A stretch of 64,000 bases of DNA from Asterias amurensis (lineage: Eukaryota; Echinodermata; Asteroidea; Forcipulatida; Asteriidae), in assembly GCF_032118995.1 (NCBI RefSeq), contig NC_092655.1, positions 9,725,917 to 9,789,916 of the forward strand, in the 5' to 3' direction. The position numbers were made by a program, and so were the translations under genes. This document shows positions 44,619 through 56,038 of the stretch, one piece after another. Position 1 is the first letter of the stretch. Every line of letters begins with the position of its first letter. The notes under the pieces were generated by a model. That model saw nothing but the letters and a program-made list of their open reading frames with translations. It ran no database searches and had not been told where the DNA came from.

Positions 44619-47600
44619 CTGAATACAAAACAAAAAAACAAACATTTTATTAGTCCTTCAGAATTAATTGGAGGTTTGCATGTTGAACGTGCAATGAGAG
44701 GCTCAGGCAGGTTGACACCATGTATTAAAATCTGAATTGAATAACTCCCTCCAAAGGATCTGGTGAAGGGATTAGTTGAGACTATACAATTTTAGTGTCG
44801 CAACCTTCTTGGTCCCACACCCATACTCAAGCCACATTTACCTGAGTAACTATAAGTAAATCATGGCCGCCACAATCTACTTCTTTAAGAAACTGGAAGT
44901 ATGAACTGCACTAAATATCCGCTGCCCTCTCTAGTAAAAGACAACATTCTATCCAATAAGTTTGGTCAACTGAACCAGACTGCCACTGATGTTGTCTACA
45001 AATCAATCAAGCCCTCAAGAATTGCCGGGCTGCAAAGCCCAACATTACAAAGGAAGAAAGAAAGAACAGGCCATAGCAACCTTGCGACAAAGTTTGTGAT
45101 ATCCTGTTGGTAGTGTACTTACCAGTGTACAGCATGGGCTTTGCTCTCTAAAATAGTACTAGTTGTAGACCAGCTGAAGCGTACAAACTGGGGATATCCA
45201 AACACTTTATCCACGTTGTCCATTAGCCATTGCTTCGTTGATGGATCTGTAATAAATTTATTTTATCAATCAAACTCATCACAGTGAAGATATTTATCAA
45301 AATATTGTGACCCTGCCACAGAGTATGTGTATCTTTTGAAAAACCCAATCCATGTACATTGGTGATGACAACACTTTGCAATCTAAAAAAAATAACAGCT
45401 GATTGAATCATTTCAAAAGAAAATGTCACCTTCAATTTGTATAAAAAAATACTGGATAAATAGTTATGCATTTAAAAATAAAAAATAAAAATCAATACCT
45501 TGTAGAGGAAGCCTAAAAAGTGAGACCTTTTTCCCAAATCTCAGCTTGGGCTCTGGCTCCGGCTCCATCGCCAACTTTGGAGCAGTACATTTTACAACAT
45601 CAAACGGAGGCCAGAGTCAGAGCTTGAGCCTACTCTGAGGTTTAGAACAGACCCCTGGTCTAGTGGTTTATGATTGATCCAATACCACTTGTCAATCATG
45701 TTACAATTAGATTGGAACTTCAGAATACAATATAGGTCTAGAACCTGACCATTGGTCTAGCACTACACTGTTGGTGAAGAACCATAGCTCGCTTTTCTTC
45801 TAAGAAAATTACCTGCAGGGTATCCACTTCCATAGTTTCCTGTGACAATATCGTCTCCTTCTTTGAATGTCCAAGACTTTAAAACCTGATCTCGCATCAC
45901 CTAAAAAAAAACGTTAATGCATCATAACCATCATAACACAAGAATAAGACTTTAAATAATTTGTAAATGAATTCAACAAATGTGAAGCTACAAACAAATG
46001 TGAAGTCACCATGACCGTTAGATTTGACCTACACAACCTGTAGGTTCCATCCTGCAGACATTGCACCCATATAGGTTTCTTTCTAAACAAAACAAAACAT
46101 TTGTTCCTACAATATCCTGCAATCACTTTTTCTTTCGTTATGATGCATCTAATTTACTCAATTTAGATATTCCTTTTGGTAAAAATGAGTGAAAAGTGGT
46201 TGCAGGATACACACATTTTCCCACTATTTTCCCTGCTGAAGATGTTTTTCTTGTTATAAGTTATAAACAAACTTGACTTTTTTCAACAGTAACAAAATCA
46301 AACAGCAAAGATAAACAGTAAATACCTTGGCACATATACTGGCAGCACTGACGATGGGAAACTTTGCATCAGCTTTGGGTGTAACAGTGATATCTAAACC
46401 AGGAAATAATCCTTGAAGTTTCTCTTGGTACTTGGTAGAATCTCCAACTGTGTCAACATATACCTGCATAGATTCATAGCAAACTCACTCGGTAAATCTT
46501 AGACAAAAATTTCTCTAGTTTACCCCGCTGATTATCATCAAAGTAGTTTCAATTTATCACTTTTTTAATCAACCCTTATTCACTTTAGAAAGTGTCGCCA
46601 TACAAGGACAAAAACTGAAAAGAGACTTCCTTTGTGCAACAGAAAAAGTTTTACTTGACTTTCAACTCAACATAATATTGTCCATTTAGGTAGGTGGATT
46701 GATGCAATTAAAATGATAGATGCTCAAGCCACATGACAGGGAACTAAACCAACATTTCAACAACCCACAAGTTGACACTTTGCATGATGTTGTTCCTGTG
46801 TGTGAATGGTTTGAGGCAATAGGGTGTCTTGCTGTCTTTGTGGTCCCACTGTTTTAAAATGAGACACCATGCTTTATGTATTATTTGAAAATAAACAAAA
46901 GAGTTGTTTTTGACTTGACTTTGGACAAGCTTCAAGAAAATTTCAGACACCATTATCATTTTGAAACCCTAACCAATACTGGTGTTGTGTCTTCTGTTGA
47001 ATACCTTTAAATAAGAGCTTTTTGAACAGATTAAAATAGTGAGAAACAAACCTCCTTGATGTTAGCTCCTTGCTGTATAGCTAGATTCAGCAAACCAATG
47101 GCAGAGTCCATAGATATTGCATTCAAACTGTACTTAGTTCTGGACAGGAAAAATAACACAAGACAGTATTAATTATTACAAAAGACACACAGAAACTGTA
47201 CATACACATTTCACCACATTAAGAGGGGACTGCCACCATGGTCAAAGCAGGCCTGCGGCTGTATGATATTTTGAACTCTAATAAAAAGCTGCATAACTTA
47301 AGTGGAACTCTGTAACCCAGGTTGTACCATAAACTAGGTCATGATATGGTAGTTGAAAGTTGAATGGGTTCTGACTAGCACCCCTGAACACAATAGCAAG
47401 ATTGCAAACAATTAGTGCTTAATAGCACAGTTGGCCCATTAAGCCAGAGGATGCAGGTTCATTCTAGTTAATTTTTCTTTGATCAACAGAAAAAAAGGTT
47501 CAAATTGCATTAAAACACTGCACTGTGCATCTCATATGGCGCAGTGCACTGATCAGTGGATGAAGACGCTATTTCCACTGCCCTACAGAAACATTTAATG

Positions 47601-50600
47601 ATTTACTCAATCAAGGTCTATACTAACAGAGTGTAGCTATATACCGGTATGTATATTGAGCAACAAACCAAGGCCCAATTTCATGGCTCTGCTTACCATA
47701 GGCAAAGAATCGGGGCTTACGGAAGCAGGGAATTCTGTGCTTACGTCAAGCGTATTTCACTTTCTTCAGCACAGGTTTGTGGGGAATTTTGGCTCATGTG
47801 CGTGTGTACCTCATGTTACCATGCGTTACTATCCATTCTGCGCTTACACAGCTAGCGCAGAAATTCAGCGCTTGCAAGTAAGCAGAGAATGGTGATCGTA
47901 AGTGCAGAATTCGGCAGTAAGCAGCTCTAGCCATGAAAGAGTGTCCTGGTTCTGCCAATCTGAAGGTTGCTATGCAAAATCTTTCCCAAGCCATGTGAAA
48001 TAGCACTTATATGCGTTTAACCTGAGGTACTCAGCAAACTATTTTTGACCAAGGGACAAGTCATGTAATTAATTTTAACAAGCAAATGGCTAAGTCATCA
48101 AGGGCCCTCACATACCTTCTCAGCATTGCTGTGGATATGAAATTGGGGGAGAGAACTTCCACCTCAAATCCAATAAAATCATCTGCTTGCTTGATCTTAG
48201 AAAAGAGATTATCTCTCTGCTCCTCAGTCAAAGTCTTAGAATCTAGAAAACAAACAAGAAGTTGAAATTTACTGTAATGAAGGATTCTTTAGTTGCAATA
48301 GCTTTGACCATTTTGTAAAAAATAACTGATTTAATTTCAGACTTCATCCTTACTATTAGCCTTAACCAATATTGGAAACTTAAAGTGTATTGCTTGCTGT
48401 GTACTGAAATCCCGTCCCTCGTGTCTGAGAATGAGTCCAGGTTCTCCTCATCCAGTCTTAGTCCCCTTTGTCTGATTCTGAGTCCCTCAAGTCCATGTAA
48501 CATTAACTGCAATAATCGTTACCGTTGATCATACAGACAGTTTTTGTCAGAAAAATGACCGGATAAGAGAGTCCAACTGTCAATTCAATTCAATTTTATT
48601 TGTCCCACCATGTAGGAAACTCTATTTGAATACATGCAATACAGACTTTTGACCTGCTGCTGTTTCAAGTCTGAGATTGTGCCTATTTTTTGTTCTGTCA
48701 TCACTCGAGCAAAGGGCTGAACAGAAGGTTCAACAAGAAAGGAAATTATTTCAGCCAGACATAAACTGCCATCACTGACTTGAAAACCCTGACATGTGCG
48801 GTTAAAACAAATAAAGTCTGTGGTCAATATGCAAAGGCCTACGCAATCCAAAGGCTGAGTCCAAGTCTATATCAGTGCTCTGAGACATAGTCCGATGTTG
48901 AACTACAGTGTCCATTAGCAAAACAAAATATCCATTAGTTGAAGTTCCTTATTCCTCTGGAATAGGATGTTAGGCCTTGAGGTCTTTAGCAAAGTTGGTC
49001 TCAACGGAACCCATTTTAACAGCTTTACAAAAATTTTTGCAGAAGAAGTGTGTTTACATGGATTGGTTATTTGAATGTTCAACGTTTAATAATACAACAC
49101 TAACCTGCGAATCCTAGGTCAGCCAGCCTTTCCTTACAAGACACCGGGCAAAAACTAACTCCATAAACCATAGGGCCTGAAAATAAAGGCAAAGATAAAG
49201 AATAGCAATTTAGTCTGCATAATTACCAGGGGCTGTCCTTAAAGTTTTGTTCACTCGCTGGTCGGATGAATCAACCACAAATGCAGTCATTTAGTCAGAG
49301 CTGACCAGTGGGAACCAGTGCAGAAGATGCAGAGTTGCAGGGAACTAGCCTGGAGCTGAGAAAACACTGGTGGTTGATGATAAAGATTGTCAGCTAGCTG
49401 AATGAGCAGAAACAGAATAGATTCCAGACATCCACTAGAGTAGAACACAAAAGCAGCCCCACACATTCCCACAATTCATTTAAATTAGACGTACAGTCAT
49501 TCAATCTGATATTAAATAACAGGTGGATTAATTTAAGTAATGATGATTTTTTTATTGAAGTTTTGATGATTGCCTCATTCTCATGTTGAAACTATTAAGG
49601 GAACATTTCTTATTTATATTGCTGTTTTAGTTTCTAAGTAAATGCCTCAATCCTTTCCTCACCCTTTAGTTATTAACTGCAAGAATACAATTATCAGACT
49701 CCAATTATCACCCCGGCACCCACCTACCCCCCCACCCCCTTATCGGAGACCGGACATCTGTTTCAACCTCAACACCCTGTTCCCAATCAGGGGTTTACAT
49801 AAAAGTATATCTCATTTATTAGTAGGCATGGCTACGTACGTAGGCCTAAAAATATATCGGATAACTTTCCGTGTAGCGCCACCACTTTTTCACTCATTTT
49901 TTCACTCATTTTTACAAAAAGGGATATTCTCATTGAGTTGAGGTAAATTAGATACTATATTATTTCATATCGAATGAAAAAGTGGTGGCGCCATACGGAA
50001 ACTTTTCAATATATTTTATTGGCCTCTTGCACGCGCATCACACGCGGCGACTGATCCGCGCTCATCATGTCGGTGGGCAAGTTAGTTTAGTTTACATGTA
50101 TTAATGCAGCATCGCCTAAAACGCGCACTTTCACTGCATAACGCACATCATAGAGATATATATAAAAACGCACAGTGAAATTGCCCACCAGTATGGCGCA
50201 TTCAAGACTTTTTTGATGATGACGTCAGGTGAAATGGGTCCATAGGTAAATTAATTAGGTAATTAATTAATTTATTAATTAATTAGGTAAGGTAGGGGAA
50301 AAGTTTCCGTATGGCGCCACCACTTTTTCATTTGAAATAAAATAATATAGTATCTAATTTACCTGATTGACATATCCCTTTTTGTAAAAATGAGTGAAAA
50401 AGTGGTGGCGCCATACGGAAAGTTATCCAAGGTAGGCCTACTTACTATTTTATTTCATCATAAATAACAAATGAAAAAGCGGTGGCAGGATTTTGAAACT
50501 TTTCTTCATCAGCAAAGAAAGCAAAGGGAGATCAATCAAATCAATCATTATTAGTCGCTATCTTTATAATAATATTCATATTTATTGTCAATCATTTATA

Positions 50601-50968
50601 TTTTACAACATCGTTATGAGGTATATGTGTCACTGTCCCACACTCTGTCACTCACTCTCTGCCTGCTGAGCTGAGTTTCCTCTACTCTACGAGCCATCAA
50701 TCAACAACAAAATATACAGTTTGAGCTTATCCTCAATTTGCGCTGCAGTTTGAGCACTTTAATACAACCGTGAGCCTTGGCATTTGGTTCAATCCCGTTG
50801 CGTTATTATTGCGCTCAAAATAAACGTGCAATTTCACTCACCTAGAACGGGTCCTCTCCCAGCTTCATCTATTCCCAAACAACATGGTTCATCTCTACAA
50901 ACTTGAGGAACAATGGATTTTAAAACTATATTTTTACTGTTGTCACTGGCAAAATCTGAAAGATCCAT
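44483..50968 (-). CDS. RNASEH2A: Ribonuclease H2 subunit A (catalytic)
   Basis: Eight exons on the minus strand: 50842-50968, 49105-49176, 48116-48242, 47052-47139, 46326-46463, 45813-45900, 45123-45246, 44483-44618 (900 nt, 299 aa plus stop, the length of the human protein). All junctions are GT-AG and in frame. The DEAGRG motif at 34-39 supplies D34 and E35; VYVDTVG supplies D142 and PKADAKFP supplies D170, the four acidic metal ligands of type 2 RNases H (human 34, 35, 141, 169). YGSGYP at 207-212 gives Y211, the tyrosine that reads the RNA-DNA junction. [13 protein letters not shown] and FVRFSW motifs are also present. RNase H2 removes single ribonucleotides and RNA from DNA in the nucleus, with B and C subunits. 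Near the C-terminus SASLFSFF (266-273) looks like a PCNA-interacting (PIP) box with Ser in place of Gln; in other animals PIP function is in subunit B, so this is speculative. The start is fixed by [10 protein letters not shown], similar to vertebrate N-termini. Confidence 0.95.
45123..45246 (-). CDS. RNASEH2A: RNASEH2A exon 7
   Basis: Acceptor ATTACAG, donor CACTG/GTAAGT, 124 nt. Encodes [20 protein letters not shown] then [20 protein letters not shown]. Confidence 0.92.
45510..45660. repeat. Dispersed repeat with AGCTTGGGCTC / GAGCTTGAGCC words
   Basis: CTCAGCTTGGGCTCTGGCTC and GGCCAGAGTCAGAGCTTGAG are loosely inverted and ACATCAAACGGAGGCCAGAG resembles ACATCAAATGGATACCAGAG at 11687. A worn element, in RNASEH2A intron 6. 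Confidence 0.4.
45813..45900 (-). CDS. RNASEH2A: RNASEH2A exon 6 (Y211)
   Basis: Acceptor TTTTTTTTAG, donor GCAG/GTAATT, 88 nt. Encodes [17 protein letters not shown] to NYGSGYPA. Confidence 0.92.
46326..46463 (-). CDS. RNASEH2A: RNASEH2A exon 5 (D142, D170)
   Basis: Acceptor TATGCAG, donor AAG/GTATTT, 138 nt, phase 0. Encodes [13 protein letters not shown] through [18 protein letters not shown]. Confidence 0.95.
47052..47139 (-). CDS. RNASEH2A: RNASEH2A exon 4
   Basis: Acceptor TTCCTGTCCAG, donor GAG/GTTTGT, 88 nt. Encodes [20 protein letters not shown] then IQQGANIKE. Confidence 0.92.
47221..47485 (+). repeat. Truncated MITE and tRNA-like SINE in RNASEH2A intron 3
   Basis: AGAGGGGACTGCCACCATGG at 47221 matches the left part of the element at 28604-28776. 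At about 47425, TTAATAGCACAGTTGGCCCA and, 30 bases on, GATGCAGGTTCATTCTAG look like tRNA A and B boxes followed by the TTTTTCTTTGATCAAC seen after the SINE at 10593. Confidence 0.45.
47668..47940. mobile_element. MITE, CCCAATTTCATGGCTCTGCTTAC ends
   Basis: GCCCAATTTCATGGCTCTGC then TTACC is mirrored by GTAAGCAGCTCTAGCCATGA. Shares GCCCAATTTCAT with the MITE at 301-546; internal GCTTAC / GTAAGC words repeat. Confidence 0.65.
48116..48242 (-). CDS. RNASEH2A: RNASEH2A exon 3
   Basis: Acceptor TTTCTAG, donor AGAAG/GTATGT, 127 nt. Encodes [18 protein letters not shown] to [14 protein letters not shown]. Confidence 0.92.
49105..49176 (-). CDS. RNASEH2A: RNASEH2A exon 2
   Basis: Acceptor TTTTCAG, donor GCAG/GTTAGT, 72 nt. 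Encodes [20 protein letters not shown] then LGFA. Confidence 0.9.
49858..50007. mobile_element. Palindromic MITE, GGCGCCACCACTTTTTCA family, copy 2
   Basis: GGATAACTTTCCGTGTAGCG to CCATACGGAAACTTTTC; the TTTTTCACTCAT word is duplicated in its left arm relative to the other copies. Confidence 0.85.
50297..50428. mobile_element. Palindromic MITE, GGCGCCACCACTTTTTCA family, copy 3
   Basis: GAAAAGTTTCCGTATGGCGC to CCATACGGAAAGTTATCC, in inverse orientation to copy 2 and only 290 bp away. Both lie in RNASEH2A intron 1. The intervening 290 bp include an AATTAATTA low-complexity patch. Confidence 0.85.
50842..50968 (-). CDS. RNASEH2A: RNASEH2A exon 1 (start, D34-E35)
   Basis: Opens [10 protein letters not shown] and ends in [11 protein letters not shown]; donor CTAG/GTGAGT. 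127 nt, ends in phase 1. Confidence 0.92.
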
Positions 50969-50988
50969 TATACCTCAATCAAAATGTC

Positions 50989-51037
50989 AGCCAATCGTTG
51001 AAAATGAACTTTTGATCGTCTGATGAGTTTCGCGCGC
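50989..51037 (-). promoter_or_regulatory. RNASEH2A proximal promoter: CCAAT and E2F-like site
   Basis: CCAAT at 50991-50995 is 23 bp and TTTCGCGC at 51028-51035 about 60 bp upstream of the RNASEH2A start codon. TTTCGCGC is an exact match to the E2F consensus TTTSSCGC. Replication-linked genes often carry both. Position relative to the true transcription start is unknown. Confidence 0.45.
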
Positions 51038-51229
51038 TTGATTTGTTGACATCCAGAGACAGAGTAGAAGGAAATGGACTATTGAGGGCGCTGTCCGCAT
51101 TGACCGTCTTTTTAGTGTAACATGGAAAGACCAGGCTGAAGTGAGCACCAAATTTGGGCCCAACACCAAATTTGGTGATGGCAAAAAAATTGGGTGCTAG
51201 CACCAAATTTCGATGTAACTGTCAACGAC

Positions 51230-52581
51230 CGTCATAACCCGTCGAAGACAGTGCGGAAGGATTGTACACGCGTAAGGTATGGGTAGATTCAAAGCCAAGA
51301 GTTCCATCTTAATTGGGCAATATTATTATTTTTTATTTCATAAATCTGTTCCTCATACCCCTGGCTATATCAGATTAGTGCCCCAGTGTTTGAAGTCTGC
51401 TAATTAGCTTAGCCCAATTAATTTAGTCAATGAAGAATATACGAATTTCTGTACTGTATGCGCTGTATGCGTAAGGTATGGGCAAATAAAAAGGCAAGAG
51501 TTCCATCTTAATTGGAAAATATTATTAGTTTTATTTCATAAATCTGTTCCTTATACCTTTGGCTATGTCAGATTAGCGCCCCATTGTGTAACGTTTTCTA
51601 ATGAGCTCAGCCCAATTAATCCAATTAGAGAAGAAATTGCGAATTTCGTACTGTAGTTATACGCTATTATGCCTAATACATGCGTGGGGTATAGGCAACA
51701 ACTAAACAAACGAATTCCGTCTAAGTTGGAAAATATTAATATTATTTATCTCATAAATTTGTTCCACATACCCATGGCTAAATCAATTTAGCACCTCGAC
51801 GTGTTACCTTACCTAATTAGCTCAGCCCAATTAATTTAATCAAGAGAATCATTCACGAATTTCTTACTATACGTTGTATGATATACTAAACACACGCGTA
51901 AGGTATGGGCAAATACAAAGCCAAGAGTTCCATCTTAATTGGAAAATATTTTTAATTTTTATTTCATAAATCTATTTTCCAGACCCCTGGCTATATCAGA
52001 CTAGCGCCCAACTTGTTAAGTCTGCTTATTAGCTCATTCTAATTAATTTAATAAGGGAAGAATTTACGAGTTTTTATACTGTTACGCTGTTTATACTTAG
52101 ATAACAAGCACGTAAGTAATGTCAATTACAAAGCCAAGAGTTCCATCTTTATTGGAAAATATTATTAATTTTTATTTCATAAATCTATTCCTTATACCCC
52201 TGGCTAACTCAGATTAGCGCCCCAACTTGTTAAGTCTGCTAATTAGCTCAGCCCAATTAATTTAATAAGGGAAGAATTTACGAGTTTTTCTACTTTATGC
52301 GCTGTACATTATGCTATACACAAAGAACAAGCGTAAGGTATGGGCAATTACAAAGCCAAGAGTTCCATCTTAATTGGAAAATATTATTAATTTTTATTTC
52401 ATAAATCTATTCCTCGTACCCCTGGCTATATCAGATTAGCGCCCCAACTTGTTAAGTCTGCTAATTAGCTCAGCCCAATTAATTTATTCAAGGAAGAATT
52501 TACGAGTTGTTGTACTCTATACGCTGTACATTGTGCTATATACAAAGAATAAGCGTAAGGTATGGGCAATTACAAAGCCAA
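51230..52581. repeat. ~210-bp tandem array, about 6.3 copies
   Basis: The phrase AAGCCAAGAGTTCCATCTTA with following TTGGAAAATATTATTAATTT, CCCCTGGCTATATCAGATTA and CTAATTAGCTCAGCCCAATT recurs; GTTCCATCT (or its variant) falls at 51301, 51500, 51714, 51927, 52140, 52362, and a seventh unit is cut off at 52581. Unit 199-222 bp, with mutations between copies. AT-rich, no gene. Confidence 0.85.
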
Positions 52582-54500
52582 GTCAAATTATGACGTCACT
52601 TTTGCACCAAAGAGTTGTAATTCCCAAGGTTTTGCGAATTCTGCATGCCTCCACACAGGAAAGTTGTTCAGGATGCTCAACTTGGTCGATTTGCACCGTC
52701 AAAAGGCGATTTCCAGAGTTGACTATTAGAAAAACAAGATGGCCGCTCTTCCCTTTTCCCTGCTCGGGGGAATAAACTTTTTATTTTTCGAGCCACCCCG
52801 AAAAACCGTATTGGCGTGATTACTTCTTGCGGATACCCCACCCGAGTGTGCCGGTGCAAATTTGAACCCCGTCACTGTTATATTTTGGCGGTAATCGACG
52901 ATTTTTGGTCAAATTATGACGTCACTTTTGCACCAAAAAGTTGTAATTCCCAAGGTTTTGCGAATTGTGCATGCCTCCACACAGGAAAGTTGTTCAGGAT
53001 CCTCAACTTGGTCGATTTGCACCGTCAAAACGCGATTTCAAGAGTTGACTGTTATAGACCATGGGATGGGTATTAAAAACGGGCCTATTTTGGGGGTTTC
53101 GTGGTCCCCATCTCCGGATAACTGCATGAAATTTGACGCACAAGGGTTTTCAATGGTACTGAATCCGAAGTTGGTTGTTGCAAAGCTCTTAAACTGCACA
53201 GTTCGTGAACAGACCAATTTTTGGGTCATTTTAGGTCAAATACAGTATTTTTTGATAACGTCTGTATACACTGGGACTATTTACCAATCGTTCACGGCAG
53301 TGCAAGAACCTTTTCCAAGTGTTTAATGTGAACGATGTAAATTTTCCCCTTTTCTTTCCGATAAACATGCAAAGGCCTACAACAAAAACTCTTGATTTTT
53401 ATTGACTGAACATCAAGTACAATGCCATTTGTTTTTCGTTGCTACGACGTGCGTGTGTTACATTTTGTATTATCACGCGCGCGGCCGAGTTAGATGTGGG
53501 ACGCAGGCGCACTATTTTGTTCGTATTCCACTCGCGCTTGTGTGATATTAAACTTGTAGTTTTGTCGAACGAGCCTGTAAATCGGCATCCTTTTATTCAG
53601 GGGTTTGAAGAAATACTCTGTATGTTATAATGGTACAGTGTAGGAACGAAACACGATAATGCTTCGAATGACGTCACCCACATCGCAGGCTTCCGAGGAT
53701 TTGTAGATCACTATTTGTCGCCGTAATTGTTTCTTTTCGGGATTCGGTGCAGGATTTTCGCCAAGCAACAGCAAGTAATGGACTTTCTGTATTTTATTTC
53801 ATACCTACATACAAAAATTGCGTGGTCCAAAAGTGGGGACTACGGTTTTGAACAATTCTAGCGATCATCCCATGGTCTATTAGAAAATCAAGATGGCCGC
53901 TCTTCCCTTTTCCCTGCCCGGGGAATAAACTTTTTAATTTTCGAGCCACTCCGAAAAGCCGAATTAGCGTGATTACTTCTTGCGGATATCCCACCCGAGT
54001 GTGCCGGTGCAGAATTGAACCCCGTCACTGTTAAATTTTGGCGGTAATCGACCATCTTTGGTCAAATTATGACGTCACTTTTGCACCAAAGAGTTGTAAT
54101 TCCCAAGGTTTGGCGAATTTTGCATGCCTCCACACAGGAAAATTGTTCAGGTCGCTCAACTTGGTCGATTTGCACCGTCAAAACGCGATTTCCAGAGTTG
54201 ACTATTAGAAAAAACAAGATGGCCGCTCTTCCCTTTTCCCTGCCCGGGGAATAAACTTTTTAATTTTCGAGCCACCCCGCCGAAAAGCCGAATTAGCGTG
54301 ATTACTTCTTGCGGATACCTCACCCGAGTGTGCCGGTGCAAATTTGAACCCCGTCACTGTTATATTTTGGCGGTAATCGACGATTTTTGGTCAAACTATG
54401 ACGTCACTTTTGCACCAAAAAGTTGTAATTCCCAAGGTTTTGCCTCCACACAAGAAAGTTGTTCAGGATGCTCAACTTGGTCGATTTGCACCGTCTAAAA
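52582..54500. repeat. ~327-bp tandem array, about 4 copies, one interrupted
   Basis: GTCAAATTATGACGTCACTT begins units at 52582, 52908, 54061 and 54390. Spacing is 326, 1153 and 329; the large gap is one normal unit plus an 825-bp insertion. Each unit also contains AACAAGATGGCCGCTCTTCC and TTCTTGCGGATACCCCACCC. It abuts the 210-bp array directly. Confidence 0.88.
53055..53879. mobile_element. 825-bp TIR element with TTA target duplications
   Basis: TAGACCATGGGATG at the left mirrors CATCCCATGGTCTA at the right; TTA flanks both sides (53052-53054 and 53880-53882). The uninterrupted neighbour unit reads GACTATTAGAAAAAC, proving a clean insertion at TTA. A 3-bp TWA duplication is typical of PIF/Harbinger elements; no transposase is encoded. 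Confidence 0.8.
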
Positions 54501-54509
54501 TGTAAAAGA

Positions 54510-54720
54510 GTGAAAACACTCGTTTTGTACCACTCTTGCAAAGAGCCATACTTTTTATGGCGGACAACTCTTTTTAAGAGTGAAAGACGGGTACATTCAA
54601 CTCGATTTAGAGTGAAAATCGTTCCAATGTATCTCAAAAAGATTGAGACAGATTGACTTTCACTCCCAAAAGAGTGAAACTTACACCACTCGGGACAAGA
54701 GAGTGAAACGGTCACTTTTT
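54510..54720. repeat. AGAGTGAAA-rich inverted repeat region
   Basis: AAGAGTGAAA occurs at least four times and TTTCACTC at the right; ACACTCGTTTTGTACCACTC and a CACTCGGGACAAGAGAGTG palindrome suggest another worn foldback element following the satellite. Confidence 0.45.
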
Positions 54721-54838
54721 TTACATAGAGAGTTTATTTAGTGAAGTATAGGCAATAATGCTGCAGGATTTGCATAGACATTGTATAGTGGATACCATAG
54801 AGCTGTATTTCTATGTAGTGGTGGCATCCCTAGTGGAC

Positions 54839-54860
54839 GGGGGGGGGGGGGGGGGGGGGT
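54839..54860 (+). repeat. 22-base poly-G run
   Basis: Twenty-two consecutive G, after CTAGTGGAC. Likely length-variable and prone to assembly error; shorter runs are at 5633-5646 and 60958-60969. Confidence 0.9.
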
Positions 54861-55865
54861 AATACGTCTTGTATTCACAAAGCTGCTGTGAGGTTATTTT
54901 TAGCTGAGTGCGGACGTCATGTCTAATTGAATCACGTTATGGTAAACATCGCTGGTTCTATACTTATTGATACACAATCCCCAAATAGATTCCATTTGGA
55001 AACTACAAGATTGATCAGCGATGAGTATCGCTTCTTAAAGCAATAAGCCTGGAAGCTACTATCTTTCAAGGTACTCGACACATTTGGTAAATTGTCAAAG
55101 ACGATTATATTCTCACTTGGTCTATCCCAACTTGCAAAACAAATCTTTAAAAGAAAATGGACTCTTGTTCATCGAAGTTTATTCGAATCTGAGAAACGAT
55201 TCATGCACGAATCATACACTCAGATTCTTATTGTTGATGACTGTTTGCAAATGCTGCTGTCATGATAATGTTGTACCAGCTGCCACTTCGCTAATGAAAC
55301 GTTGATGATTAATCATGTTCTTTTGAAAATACCATGACAATTTTTTTGAAGTTAACATCTATGTTTAGGATGAGTGGTTTACTTTGAGTTACAGAATCGA
55401 TATACCAAATGGAACACTTCGCTGTAGCCTGAACATCTGACGTCACACTTCTAGGCTCGTGAATAAAGCCATACCTTCTGACCCGATAACTTTTCCAGAT
55501 GTTTCTTTGATCTGGCACTCATTTCACACGGAGATGCGCAGTCAATTCACCCTTTATGTACTAACATACTAAAAACTGCATCCTTCGTGGAGCATTATTT
55601 TGTCCTTTCTTTGTACATATCAACATAGTCCCAATAGACCACCAGAATCCTTTCGAAAGTATAATGCACCAAGTCAGTATCTGTAAAGATTGATTTGGCG
55701 CATTACAAATACATACTATTATTATTATGATTACTATTAGAATCCTTTTTGTTTTGCCCTTGGTCCCCAATAAATCATGACCACTTGTTTATAAAACAAC
55801 ACTAATGTATACGCAAGGTTGGGCACACTCTGCATGCAGACGATGCAAAGTGCAAGCTGACACCA

Positions 55866-56020
55866 TGGGTGCGTTCGTTTAGCTTCCCTGGGTCGACCCC
55901 GGTGTGTGGCGGTTTTTTTTTCTCCAAGACGAACGTGGGTAATTATCTGCACACGTTCGTCCTGGGAACAAAAACCGTCACACACCGGGGTCGACCCAGG
56001 GAAGCTAAACGAACGCACCC
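55866..56020. mobile_element. Near-perfect palindromic MITE, GGGTGCGTTCG family, copy A
   Basis: GGGTGCGTTCGTTTAGCTTC, CCTGGGTCGACCCCGGTGTG in the left arm and CACACCGGGGTCGACCCAGG, GAAGCTAAACGAACGCACCC in the right arm pair almost completely. The loop holds ACGAACGTG / CACGTTCGT, so the whole 155 bp can fold. The arms contain GGGTCGACCC, itself a palindrome. Confidence 0.9.
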
Positions 56021-56038
56021 AATAACACATTCGATAAT

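Noticed and set aside
52449..54498. Several open frames of 60-136 codons
   Set aside because: All fall in the tandem arrays or the inserted element and repeat the same phrases in each unit (for example SWSTWSICTVK-like series); no domain and no splice context.
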